From contig JACRCS010000147.1 of assembly GCA_016218905.1 (NCBI GenBank), forward strand, positions 1 to 11,189: a stretch of DNA of 11,189 bases, read 5' to 3'. Positions within the stretch are counted from its first letter, which is position 1. Each line of letters begins with the position of its first letter. Both the position numbers and the translations under genes were made by a program. Of this stretch, positions 1-6,253 are shown piece after piece. The DNA comes from Deltaproteobacteria bacterium (GTDB taxonomy: Bacteria; Desulfobacterota_C; Deferrisomatia; Deferrisomatales; JACRMM01). The notes under the pieces are model-generated. The model was not told the origin of the DNA. It made no database searches and was given only the letters and a program-made list of their open reading frames with translations.

Positions 1-222
1 GTACTGCTCTCCGAAGCCGAGCCCGACGCCTCCGCCGAAGCAGCCGAAGGTCCGGGCGCTGCAGGCGGCGGTCCTGCCCTCGACGGCGCTCGCCAGGAGC
101 CACATCACGCACCCCCAGCGCCCCTCCTTGAACCCGGCGGCGCCCGAGGGCTTCCGATCCGACCAGAGGAGGGCCACGGGGTGGGTGTCGAGACGCAGGG
201 CTTCCGCGATCTTGCTCTTCAT
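1..222 (-). CDS. DUF169 family protein, N-terminal part (runs off left edge)
   Basis: The 74 residues visible match my memory of the start of DUF169 proteins: a start MKSKIAEALRLDTHPVALLW, then a KEGRWGCVMWLLASA stretch, then the cysteine- and glycine-rich FGCFGGGVGLGFGEQY at residues 59-74. The ATG at 220-222 has a strong GAGGAGG ribosome site about 8 bases upstream. DUF169 proteins are soluble, usually 200-270 residues, and have no assigned reaction; the conserved Cys/Gly stretch is their signature. The C-terminal two thirds lie outside the window. It is divergent from the toxin-antitoxin pair, with 215 bases between them. Family call is confident; function is unknown. Confidence 0.85.
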   Translation of the reverse strand, partial: MKSKIAEALRLDTHPVALLWSDRKPSGAAGFKEGRWGCVMWLLASAVEGRTAACSARTFGCFGGGVGLGFGEQY

Positions 223-396
223 GGCTGCCTCCTCGCGTGGATGAAAACCCCTGCACACTACAAACGGGGCCGGGTGCCGTCAATGGCGAGCGACGAGGAA
301 CAGCGCGCCGGAGAGGACGCCCACCAGGGGCAACGCCGTAGATGAGGCTGTCCCAGCTTCACCGTCCACAGCAGGAGTGGCCTGTAGCGCGCGTTC

Positions 397-416
397 GTTA
401 TAACATATGGTATAAC
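397..416. promoter_or_regulatory. Palindromic operator upstream of the toxin-antitoxin pair
   Basis: GTTATAACATATGGTATAAC is a 20-bp palindrome centred on CATATG, with one mismatched pair (A at 403 against G at 410). It is sharply AT-rich in GC-rich surroundings and ends 21 bases before the antitoxin ATG. AbrB/MazE antitoxins bind palindromes overlapping their own promoter, so this is the natural autoregulatory operator. TATAAC at 411-416 could also serve as a -10 box, but no convincing -35 is seen. Confidence 0.65.
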
Positions 417-437
417 ATCGGACGCAGAGGAGAGCTC

Positions 438-662
438 ATGATCGCGCTCAAGATCACGACCGTCGGTAACTCCGCCGGCGTCGTCCTTCCCCGGGAAGTG
501 CTGGCGAGGCTCAAGGTCCAAAAGGGCGATACCGTGTACTTGGTCGAAACCCCGGACGGATTTCGGATCACCCCTTACGACGAAGAGTTCGCCCGGCAAA
601 TGGAGGCGGCCGAAAGCATCATGCGAGAGGACCGCGATATCTTGAGAGCGCTTGCGAAGTGA
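438..662 (+). CDS. AbrB/MazE-type antitoxin
   Basis: A 74-residue protein. Residues 1-46 form the AbrB/MazE swapped-hairpin DNA-binding domain (KITTVGNSAGVVLPREVLARL, then GDTVYLVETPDGFRITPYD). The acidic helical tail from about 47 to 74 is the expected toxin-binding part. I chose the ATG at 438 because GAGGAGAG lies just upstream and the domain begins there. The frame is open further upstream, but that extension has no homology and crosses the operator. The stop overlaps the GTG start of the Doc toxin, so the two are translationally coupled. Expected role: neutralises Doc and represses the operon through the palindrome at 397-416. AbrB-type antitoxins paired with Doc are known, although the P1 prototype uses Phd. 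Confidence 0.87.
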   Translation: MIALKITTVGNSAGVVLPREVLARLKVQKGDTVYLVETPDGFRITPYDEEFARQMEAAESIMREDRDILRALAK

Positions 663-1051
663 AAGAGGAACCGGTCTGGCTACTTGAGGAGACGATCCTG
701 GCCGTACACGACGCGCAGATAGGCGAGCACGGCGGACCCGTCGGCCTTCGCGACAGGGGCTTGCTCGAATCTGCGCTCGCTCGCCCCCGAAACCTTTTCG
801 CCTATCAAGGCGCCAGTCTCTTTCAACTCGCCGCCGCTTACGGAGCCGGAATCGTCCGAAACCACCCTTTCGTTGACGGCAACAAGCGGACGGCCTACGT
901 CGCGACGCGCCTGTTCCTCTTGATGAACGGGTTCGATATGACCGCGGAGGCCAGAGAGCGGGTGATCACGTTCATGCGCCTCGCCGCAGGGGAGTTGGAC
1001 GAGCCCGAGTTGGCCCGAGGGCTGGAGGCAAACTCTGCGGCTCTCCCATGA
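659..1051 (+). CDS. doc: Doc (death-on-curing) family toxin
   Basis: A 130-residue Fic-fold protein starting at GTG 659, four bases inside the antitoxin gene. The Doc signature is complete at residues 69-77, HPFVDGNKR (H69, D73, N75, K76, R77), followed by TAYVATRLFLLMNG. Doc differs from AMPylating Fic enzymes in having lysine after the asparagine (NKR instead of NGR). P1 Doc is a kinase that phosphorylates EF-Tu and stops translation. The length fits the family (about 126 residues) and no catalytic residue is missing, so the toxin should be active. It acts in the cytosol and is held inactive by the upstream antitoxin. Confidence 0.93.
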   Translation: MKEEPVWLLEETILAVHDAQIGEHGGPVGLRDRGLLESALARPRNLFAYQGASLFQLAAAYGAGIVRNHPFVDGNKRTAYVATRLFLLMNGFDMTAEARERVITFMRLAAGELDEPELARGLEANSAALP

Positions 1052-1088
1052 GTCCGGGGCCAGCGTCTTTATTCCAGACGAATGAACT

Positions 1089-1103
1089 GGGACCCAACGT
1101 CCC
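1089..1103 (+). terminator. Possible weak terminator after the toxin-antitoxin operon
   Basis: GGGAC-CCAAC-GTCCC forms a 5-bp stem with a 5-base loop 37 bases after the doc stop. It is followed by CTTGTCGTTTT, a poor but T-containing tract. Position and shape fit a weak intrinsic terminator, but the stem is short enough to be chance. Confidence 0.25.
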
Positions 1104-1139
1104 CTTGTCGTTTTCCGCGGTGAAGAGAGGTTCGACCAG

Positions 1140-1928
1140 ATGGCGAGAGAGAGCGTGAATCAGGATCTAAGGGACCTGGCGTACGAGGTTCTGGCTCGGT
1201 CTTCACGCGATTTTCTGATGCAGAGTGGGCTCTCCGAAGGAATGCACGTCCTCGAAGTGGGCTGCGGAGCCGGGGCGATGACCCCGTGGCTCGCGCAGAC
1301 GGTCGGGGCTAATGGAAGCGTCACCGCGCTGGATGTGGACCCCCGCGCACTCGAGATGACCCGCGCCCGTGTGCGGTCTCTCGGCTCGGGCAATGTCGAG
1401 TACGTCTTGAAGCCAGTCCAAGAGATTGCTTCCCTTCGGAAGTCTTTTGATCTGATCTACTGCCGCTTCGTACTGATGCAGTTCCAGGAGCCCGCCGAGA
1501 TCGTCGGCCGCCTCGTTGCCTCCCTCAACACCAAAGGCATCCTCGCTCTCGACGAGCCCGACCAGGAAGCGGACCTCGCGATGCCCCCCTGCCCTCCTTG
1601 TGCTGCGGCCAATCGGGTCTTCTTGGACTATGCTGAGCGCGCCGGTATGACTGTCCAGATCGGCAAGCTCTTGTTCCCGATCCTGCGACAGCTCGGGCTT
1701 GAGATCGTTTTCGCCGAGGTGCGCCAGCCGATCATCTCGCTCCGGCTTGGACTGCAGATGTTCAAACATGGCCTCCTGGATTCCGCACCGTCCCTGGTCC
1801 GAGCGGGCGTGATCGACGACCACGGGCTGGACGAGCTGCTCGAGAGCTTGGAGGTCTGGCCCTCGCTACCCGGAGACTACTACGCGCTCTCCCGCCAATT
1901 TCAAGTGTCCGGACGACTCTCGAGCTGA
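1140..1928 (+). CDS. Class I SAM-dependent methyltransferase
   Basis: A 262-residue soluble Rossmann-fold methyltransferase. Motif I is VLEVGCGAGAMTPWLA (residues 37-52), the SAM-binding glycine loop. The acidic end of strand 2 is VTALDVDP (61-68), and motif III-like FDLIYCRFVLMQFQEP (103-118) follows. The C-terminal ~100 residues lack a recognisable substrate domain, so the methyl acceptor cannot be named. The ATG at 1140 has GAAGAGAGG about 9 bases upstream. It stands alone: 88 bases after doc and 324 bases before the next gene. Ubiquinone/menaquinone or small-molecule methyltransferases look alike at this level, so only the general class is certain. Confidence 0.9.
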   Translation: MARESVNQDLRDLAYEVLARSSRDFLMQSGLSEGMHVLEVGCGAGAMTPWLAQTVGANGSVTALDVDPRALEMTRARVRSLGSGNVEYVLKPVQEIASLRKSFDLIYCRFVLMQFQEPAEIVGRLVASLNTKGILALDEPDQEADLAMPPCPPCAAANRVFLDYAERAGMTVQIGKLLFPILRQLGLEIVFAEVRQPIISLRLGLQMFKHGLLDSAPSLVRAGVIDDHGLDELLESLEVWPSLPGDYYALSRQFQVSGRLSS

Positions 1929-2252
1929 CAAGGAAAGGCCACCACTCGTGCCGGCTTCCGTATGGCACCACTTCCGGAGGGCTTGTCGAGGAGCCTTGCA
2001 GAATCCCATTCAGCGACCCGGACACGGTTTTTCGGGCGGGCAGGTCCCGCGTCCCCGGAGTGTGGGCGCTCTGCACTGCCCTCGCCGGTCATGGTCTACC
2101 CGCGGCAGCCTTGGGTCTACTCGCGTTCCTCGCCGCTCCCGTCGAGGCCGCGCTTCTTCGATCTTCCGGTACCTGATGTGGGCAGGTACGTTAGATGGGT
2201 CGTAGCAATCAGGGCGGTCAGGAGCAGCTCCGGTGATCGGACGGGTGAAGGT
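1929..2252 (+). other. Gap with no recognisable gene
   Basis: These 324 bases separate the two methyltransferase genes. Open frames exist on both strands, but their translations are arginine/serine/proline-rich and match nothing I recognise, as expected of non-coding GC-rich DNA. The frame of the next gene stays open back to about 1962, but that extension has no family resemblance. No clear terminator or promoter was seen. Confidence 0.5.
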
Positions 2253-2708
2253 GTGAAGATCAGAACGCTCATGGGGAGCGGCGACAGGATCGCCCTGCTC
2301 GCGCTGCCGTTCGTCCTGGTCGGCCTGAGGCTGAATGTCTTGCACCCCTCTCTGTTCAGCGTGGGCGGCCCCTCGCTAGGGTTGAAGGCGGTCGCCGTGA
2401 GCATGTTGGGGTTCGGGGTCGTGGTCTGGCTCTGGTCCGCTATCCTCATCCTGACGCGCGTGCCGAGGCACGCGCTGATCACGAATGGACCGTTCGCCGT
2501 CGTGAAGCACCCGCTCTATACGGGCGTCGGACTGCTGGTGGTCCCGTTTCTCGGCCTTCTGCTCGATAGCTACCTCGGGATCCTGATCGGACTCGTCATC
2601 TACGCCGGATCGAGGATCTTCTCGCCCATCGAGGAGAAGGCTCTGTCACGTGAGTTCGGCCGTGCCTGGGACGATTACTGCAAGAAGGTGGCGCTCCCGT
2701 GGCTGTGA
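2253..2708 (+). CDS. Isoprenylcysteine carboxyl methyltransferase (ICMT/PEMT)-like membrane protein
   Basis: About 151 residues from GTG 2253. Three to four membrane segments are visible: residues 12-30, 44-68, 90-103 and 105-122. The ICMT/PEMT hallmark follows the second: the KHPLYTGV motif at 85-92, then EEKALSREFG (127-136) and DYCKKVALPWL (141-151), the typical SAM-binding C-terminus. Bacterial members of this family methylate lipids or unknown small targets at the inner membrane; the substrate here is unknown. The start is uncertain: GTG 2253 has only a weak AAGG upstream, and ATG 2271 is an in-frame alternative that would still keep the first membrane helix. Upstream in-frame codons look non-coding. 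The length of about 150 residues is normal for compact family members. Confidence 0.83.
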   Translation: MKIRTLMGSGDRIALLALPFVLVGLRLNVLHPSLFSVGGPSLGLKAVAVSMLGFGVVVWLWSAILILTRVPRHALITNGPFAVVKHPLYTGVGLLVVPFLGLLLDSYLGILIGLVIYAGSRIFSPIEEKALSREFGRAWDDYCKKVALPWL

Positions 2709-2776
2709 AGAAGGTTTCAGCGCTCCTCGGCTGCGGGAGCGAGAAACACACGTACGGAGCCGTTCGGGGAAGGTCA

Positions 2777-2929
2777 GAGGGACGTTGGCGCGCAAGAGCA
2801 TTGCTCGCACTGTGCTCCAACGTCCCTTTTGCCCTCCCAGGTGGGCTGCGAGAGCCCCTCGCAGTTCAGCCGCGCGTACAGCCGGCTGTTCGGTGCGCCG
2901 CCTTTGCGGGACGTGACGAGGGCGGATGA
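2777..2929 (+). repeat. Hairpin-AraC repeat, copy 1
   Basis: A 153-bp unit repeated at 6092-6243 in the same orientation; by hand alignment there are 7 substitutions and one 1-base gap (about 95 % identity). The first 48 bases (2779-2826) form a long imperfect hairpin. Its outer 10-bp stem is perfect (GGGACGTTGG with CCAACGTCCC) and an inner GAGC-ATT-GCTC stem-loop sits inside. The rest codes for the C-terminal tail of an AraC-family regulator. Identity begins at the GAGGGACG just before the hairpin and ends at GGGCGGATGA; the flanks differ completely on both sides. Confidence 0.92.
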
Positions 2930-2954
2930 CACGTCCATCCCTAGCCGGTCCTGA
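2838..2954 (+). pseudogene. AraC-family regulator, C-terminal remnant (repeat copy 1)
   Basis: Codons from 2838 to the TGA at 2952-2954 read as the end of the second helix-turn-helix of AraC regulators that contain a 'VGYESPSQFSREY' motif: here VGCESPSQFSRAYSRLFGAP, followed by PLRDVTRAD. Everything N-terminal (effector domain and first helix-turn-helix) is absent and is replaced by the hairpin of the repeat. The conserved tyrosine of GYES is changed to cysteine. There is no start codon or ribosome site, so it cannot make a regulator. Confidence 0.75.
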
Positions 2955-3137
2955 AGGTTGCGCATGTCACGTGCAGGATGTCCGCCGCCCGGCTCACCCG
3001 TTCCGCCGTCGTGCACCGCGACGAAGTACGTCAGGCGCCTCCGCCCCAGGTCGGTTGTAATCGCAGCGCGTGCCGTTCGAGGAAAAGGTCAGGTTGCCCT
3101 TCGGAGTCTTAGCGATAGTCTCGCTCAAACTCGACAC
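2927..3137 (-). pseudogene. Possible decayed reading frame of unknown family
   Basis: On the minus strand two adjacent frames look protein-like rather than random. The first is VSSLSETIAKTPKGNLTFSS followed by NGTRCDYNRP (from 3137 downwards). After a frame change near 3050 comes LTYFVAVHDGGTGEPGGGHP followed by ARDMRNLQDRLGMDVSS, which runs into the repeat. Joined, they would be one broken gene of about 70 residues. I do not recognise the family, no start site stands out, and GC-rich DNA can produce such frames by chance. It occupies the gap between the first repeat copy and the hydrolase operon; nothing else is seen there. Confidence 0.25.
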
Positions 3138-3211
3138 GCCCCTGCACGGGAGGGATCCGACGAGACCTCCGGAAGGGCAGCGGGTAAAGGACCCGCCGAA
3201 AGGAGCGCATC

Positions 3212-3850
3212 GTGAGCAACTCCGCCGACCGCCTGCTGACGCCGGACAACTGCGCCCTGGTCCTGATCGACCACCAGCCACAGATGTTCTTCGGCGTCCA
3301 GTCCATGGACCGCCAGACCCTGATCAACAACGTCCTCGGGCTCGCGAAGGCGGCGAAGGTCTTCGACGTCCCGACGATCCTCACGACCGTTGCCGCGAAG
3401 AGCTTCAGCGGGGATCTACTCCCCGACCTGCAGGCGGTCTTTCCCGCCCAGCAGCCGATCGACCGGACGAACATGAACTCCTGGGAAGACCGGAACCTCG
3501 TGGAGGCGGTGAGGAAGACCGGCCGAAAGAAGCTCGTGATGGCGGCCCTCTGGACCGAGGTCTGTCTCGCCTTCCCCGCCCTGTACGCCTTGAAAGACGG
3601 CTACGAGGTCTACGCCGTCGTCGACGCCTCCGGAGGCACGACGGTCGAGGCCCACCAGAGCGCGATCCAGAGGATGGTCCAAGCCGGCGCCGCTCCGGTT
3701 ACCTGGCTCCAAGTGCTCCTGGAGTTTCAGCGCGACTGGGCGAGGCAGGAGACCTACGACGCGGTGCTCTCCGTCGTCAAGGAGCACGCGGGCGCGTATG
3801 GCATGGGGGTCTTCTACGCCCAGACGATGTTCGGGGGCCACGAGGGCTGA
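3212..3850 (+). CDS. YcaC-like isochorismatase-fold cysteine hydrolase
   Basis: A 212-residue hydrolase of the isochorismatase superfamily, YcaC subgroup. The catalytic triad positions are filled: D20 (LVLIDHQP), R85 (IDRTNMNSWED) and C118 (TEVCLAFPAL). E. coli YcaC, as I recall it, has D19, R84 and C118, so the match is close. The YcaC-type conserved DASGG and RMVQAGAAPVTWLQVLLE (about 174-191) are also present. The GTG start at 3212 follows AAAGGAG by 6 bases. YcaC proteins are cytosolic oligomers whose natural substrate is unknown; the superfamily cleaves amides or vinyl ethers. It is the first gene of an operon with XapX (65 bases on) and an amidohydrolase, which suggests two hydrolytic steps in one small-molecule pathway. 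Confidence 0.93.
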   Translation: MSNSADRLLTPDNCALVLIDHQPQMFFGVQSMDRQTLINNVLGLAKAAKVFDVPTILTTVAAKSFSGDLLPDLQAVFPAQQPIDRTNMNSWEDRNLVEAVRKTGRKKLVMAALWTEVCLAFPALYALKDGYEVYAVVDASGGTTVEAHQSAIQRMVQAGAAPVTWLQVLLEFQRDWARQETYDAVLSVVKEHAGAYGMGVFYAQTMFGGHEG

Positions 3851-3915
3851 GCACCACCCGGGGGGATGTCTCCCACTGCCTGGCCGCACGCCGAGCGCGC
3901 ACCGGAGGACCGTGA

Positions 3916-4191
3916 ATGAAGGCCGCCATCGGACTTCTCTCGGGCCTTCGGAATCGACGCGGCGAGCCGGTGGCTAGGCTCACCCTCGGTCTCCTGATCG
4001 GTGCCGGCTGCCGCTGGTTCGACGTGCCGGCTCCTGAGCCTCCCCGCCTCGTCGGTGCGCTTCTCGTCCCCGCGATGACGCTCGGCTACGTGGTGGCCGG
4101 CCAGTTCGCGGGCCAGCCCGGCCGGTCCAGCCAACGCCGGCGAGAAGCCTCCGCCCGTGTCCGTGACGCCCCTACAGCACGGAGCAAATGA
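3916..4191 (+). CDS. XapX (DUF1427) domain membrane protein
   Basis: A 91-residue protein containing the XapX domain at about residues 24-66: GLLIGAGCRWFDVPAPEPPR, then LVGALLVPAMTLGYVVAGQF, which gives two short membrane helices joined by the P-x-P-x-P-P turn. The ATG at 3916 follows GGAGG by 7 bases. Oddly, about 13 residues (RNRRGEPVARLTL) separate MKAAIGLLSGL from GLLIGAG, where members I recall run straight on; an in-frame GTG at 3970 would give a conventional short form. The arginine-rich tail after residue 66 is also longer than usual and ends one base before the amidohydrolase ATG. XapX proteins have no known function; they recur beside amidohydrolases and isochorismatase-like enzymes and could anchor or serve as a transport accessory (inference). 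Confidence 0.75.
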   Translation: MKAAIGLLSGLRNRRGEPVARLTLGLLIGAGCRWFDVPAPEPPRLVGALLVPAMTLGYVVAGQFAGQPGRSSQRRREASARVRDAPTARSK

Positions 4192-4192
4192 G

Positions 4193-6064
4193 ATGACCGC
4201 ACCCGACCTGGTCCTACACAACGGCGCGGTCACCACCCTGGACCCTCGACGGCCGCAGGCCTCCGCCGTCGCCATCGCCGGGCGGCACATCGAGGCCGTG
4301 GGCGGGGAGGAGCTCCTCCAGACGGCCGGTGAGGGAACCCGCCGGATCGACCTCAAGGGGCGCCGGGTCATCCCCGGGCTCAACGACTCCCACATGCACG
4401 TCATCCGCGGCGGTCTCACGTACAACCTCGAGCTCCGTTGGGACGGGGTTTCCTCCCTCGCCGACGGGCTTCGCATGCTGAAGGAGCAGGCGCAGCGCAC
4501 GCCTCCGGGACAATGGGTTCGCGTCATCGGCGGCTGGAGCGAGTTCCAGTTCGCCGAGCGGCGGATGCCCACGCTCGAGGAGATCAACGCCGTCTCCCCC
4601 GACACGCCGGTCTTCATCCTGCATCTCTACTGCCGGGGGATGCTGAACCGGGCGGCGCTGGGGGCCTGCGGCTACACGAGAGACACTCCGAACCCGCCCG
4701 CCGGCGAGATCCAGCGCGACGCGAGCGGAAACCCCACTGGGCTCCTGATCGCCCGCCCCAACGCAGGCATCCTCTATGCGACCGTCGGCAAGCAGCCGAA
4801 GCTCCCACCCGAGCACCAGATGAACTCGTCTCGCCACTTCATGCACGAGCTGAACCGGCTCGGCCTCACGAGCCTCGTGGACGCGGGCGGCGGATCACAG
4901 ATTTACCCGGACGACTACGCGATCATCGAGGAGCTGCACCGGCGGGACGAGCTGACCGTCCGCATGGCCTACAACCTGTTCACGCAGAAGCCCAAAGAGG
5001 AGAAAGAGGACTTCCTGCGCTGCATGAAGCTGACGGCCCCGGGCCAGGGCGACGACTTCTACCGGTGCAACGGTGCCGGCGAGATGCTCGTCTACTCGGC
5101 CGCCGACTTCGAGGACTTCCTGGAGCCCCGTCCCGACCTGCCGGCCCCGATGGAGAAGGACCTGAAGGAGGTCGTCTCGGTCCTGTCGGCGAACCGGTGG
5201 CCGTTCCGGCTCCACGCGACCTACGACGAGAGCATCTCGCGCATGTTGAACGTCTTCGAAGAGGTGAACCGCGAGATCCCCTTCGCGGGGCTGAGATGGT
5301 TCTTCGACCACTGCGAGACGATCTCCGACGCGAGCCTCGAACGGGTCAAGGCGCTCGGCGGCGGCATCGCGATCCAGAACCGGATGAGCTTCCAGGGCGA
5401 GTACTTCCTTGACCGCTACGGAAAGGAGGCGGCCGAGCGGACGCCTCCCGTGCGTAAGATGCTCGAACTCGGCATCCCCGTAGGCGCGGGCACCGACGCG
5501 ACGCGCGTTTCGAGCTACAACCCGTGGCTCTCCCTCTACTGGCTGACCGCGGGGAAGACCGTGGGCGGCGCCTCCCTGTATTCGCAGCGAAACCGCCTCA
5601 GCCGGGAGGAGGCCCTGAGGCTCTACACGGAAGGCAGCAGCTGGTTTTCGGGCGAGGAGGGCCAGAAGGGCGCGATCGCCGCTGGCCAGCTGGCGGACCT
5701 CGCCGTGCTCACGGAAGACTACTTCTCGGTGCCCGAGGAGCGGATCAAGGGCATCGAATCGGTCCTCACGGTGGTCGACGGCAGGATCGTCTACGGCGCC
5801 GACGAGTTCCGAGACCTCGGCCCGGCCCCGCTGCCGGTGCTGCCGCAGTGGTCGCCGGTGAAGGTCTTCGGCGGGTACGGCGCGCCACTCGACGTCCGCA
5901 AGGCGGCGCGGGCCGGCGTCCCGGTCCCCCAACACCAGCACTCTACCGAGTGCCGCGCCCGCGGTTGCCGGCACGCCGCCCACCAGCTCCTGGCCGGGCT
6001 CCGGGCCGCTGCTCCCCGCTACAGCGATTTCTGGGGGCTCGGCTGCGACTGCTTCGCGTTTTGA
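4193..6064 (+). CDS. YtcJ-like metal-dependent amidohydrolase (amidohydrolase_3)
   Basis: A 623-residue enzyme. The N-terminal β-sandwich (1-60) leads into the metal motif GLNDSHMHV (H67, H69). Later candidate ligands are H341 (FRLHATYDES), H373 (FFDHCET) and D435 (GAGTDATR), and the C-terminal sandwich returns at about 497-535 (GQLADLAVLTEDYFSV, VLTVVDGRIVYG). No signal peptide is seen, so it is cytosolic. Related YtcJ-type enzymes hydrolyse amides or cyclic amides, but the substrate cannot be told from sequence. I chose ATG 4193, with GGAG 8 bases upstream, over an in-frame GTG at 4157 inside the XapX gene. A tail beyond about residue 560 carries His/Cys clusters (H581, H583, C587, C592, H594, H597, C618, C620). 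It is the last gene of the operon. Confidence 0.93.
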   Translation: MTAPDLVLHNGAVTTLDPRRPQASAVAIAGRHIEAVGGEELLQTAGEGTRRIDLKGRRVIPGLNDSHMHVIRGGLTYNLELRWDGVSSLADGLRMLKEQAQRTPPGQWVRVIGGWSEFQFAERRMPTLEEINAVSPDTPVFILHLYCRGMLNRAALGACGYTRDTPNPPAGEIQRDASGNPTGLLIARPNAGILYATVGKQPKLPPEHQMNSSRHFMHELNRLGLTSLVDAGGGSQIYPDDYAIIEELHRRDELTVRMAYNLFTQKPKEEKEDFLRCMKLTAPGQGDDFYRCNGAGEMLVYSAADFEDFLEPRPDLPAPMEKDLKEVVSVLSANRWPFRLHATYDESISRMLNVFEEVNREIPFAGLRWFFDHCETISDASLERVKALGGGIAIQNRMSFQGEYFLDRYGKEAAERTPPVRKMLELGIPVGAGTDATRVSSYNPWLSLYWLTAGKTVGGASLYSQRNRLSREEALRLYTEGSSWFSGEEGQKGAIAAGQLADLAVLTEDYFSVPEERIKGIESVLTVVDGRIVYGADEFRDLGPAPLPVLPQWSPVKVFGGYGAPLDVRKAARAGVPVPQHQHSTECRARGCRHAAHQLLAGLRAAAPRYSDFWGLGCDCFAF

Positions 6065-6091
6065 CGCCGCCCGCGGAACGTCGAAGCGTCG

Positions 6092-6243
6092 GAGGGACGT
6101 TGGTGCGCAAGAGCATTGCTCGCACTGTGCTCCAACGCCCCTTTTGCCCCCCAGGTGGGCTACGAGAGCCCCTCGCAGCTCAGCCGCGACTACAGCCGGC
6201 TGTTCGGTGCGCCGCCTCTGCGGGACGTGACGAGGGCGGATGA
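6092..6243 (+). repeat. Hairpin-AraC repeat, copy 2
   Basis: The second copy of the unit at 2777-2929, starting 27 bases after the amidohydrolase stop. The hairpin is 6094-6141; a T-to-C change puts one A-C mismatch in the outer stem, while the inner GAGC-ATT-GCTC loop is unchanged. The AraC-coding half keeps the same frame. The two copies bracket the three-gene operon as direct repeats. The hairpin could also act as a transcription end for the operon, since CTTTTGCC follows it directly. Confidence 0.92.
6152..6243 (+). pseudogene. AraC-family regulator, C-terminal remnant (repeat copy 2)
   Basis: The frame from 6152 reads VGYESPSQLSRDYSRLFGAP then PLRDVTRADE, the end of the second helix-turn-helix of an AraC-family regulator. 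This copy keeps the usual GYES that copy 1 has changed. The frame stays open past the repeat to 6361, but those residues come from the neighbouring RAYT element and are not AraC-like. There is no start codon context, no effector domain and no first helix-turn-helix. Confidence 0.75.
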
Positions 6244-6253
6244 AAGAGCGAGG

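Noticed and set aside
342..437. Longer N-terminus for the AbrB-type antitoxin from ATG 342
   Set aside because: The extra 32 residues are not AbrB-like, run through the palindromic operator, and a good ribosome site precedes ATG 438.
1962..2252. Longer N-terminus for the ICMT-like protein
   Set aside because: The extra 97 residues are Arg/Ser/Pro-rich, have no family resemblance and look like out-of-frame GC-rich DNA.
2777..2826. The repeat hairpin as an integron attC site
   Set aside because: attC needs RYYYAAC on the left and GTTRRRY on the right. Here the arms are the other way round (GTTGG left, CCAAC right), the consensus does not fit, and there is no integrase.
2777..6243. The two direct repeats as insertion sequences of a composite transposon
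   Set aside because: The 153-bp units encode no transposase and have no terminal inverted repeats or target duplications at their outer edges.
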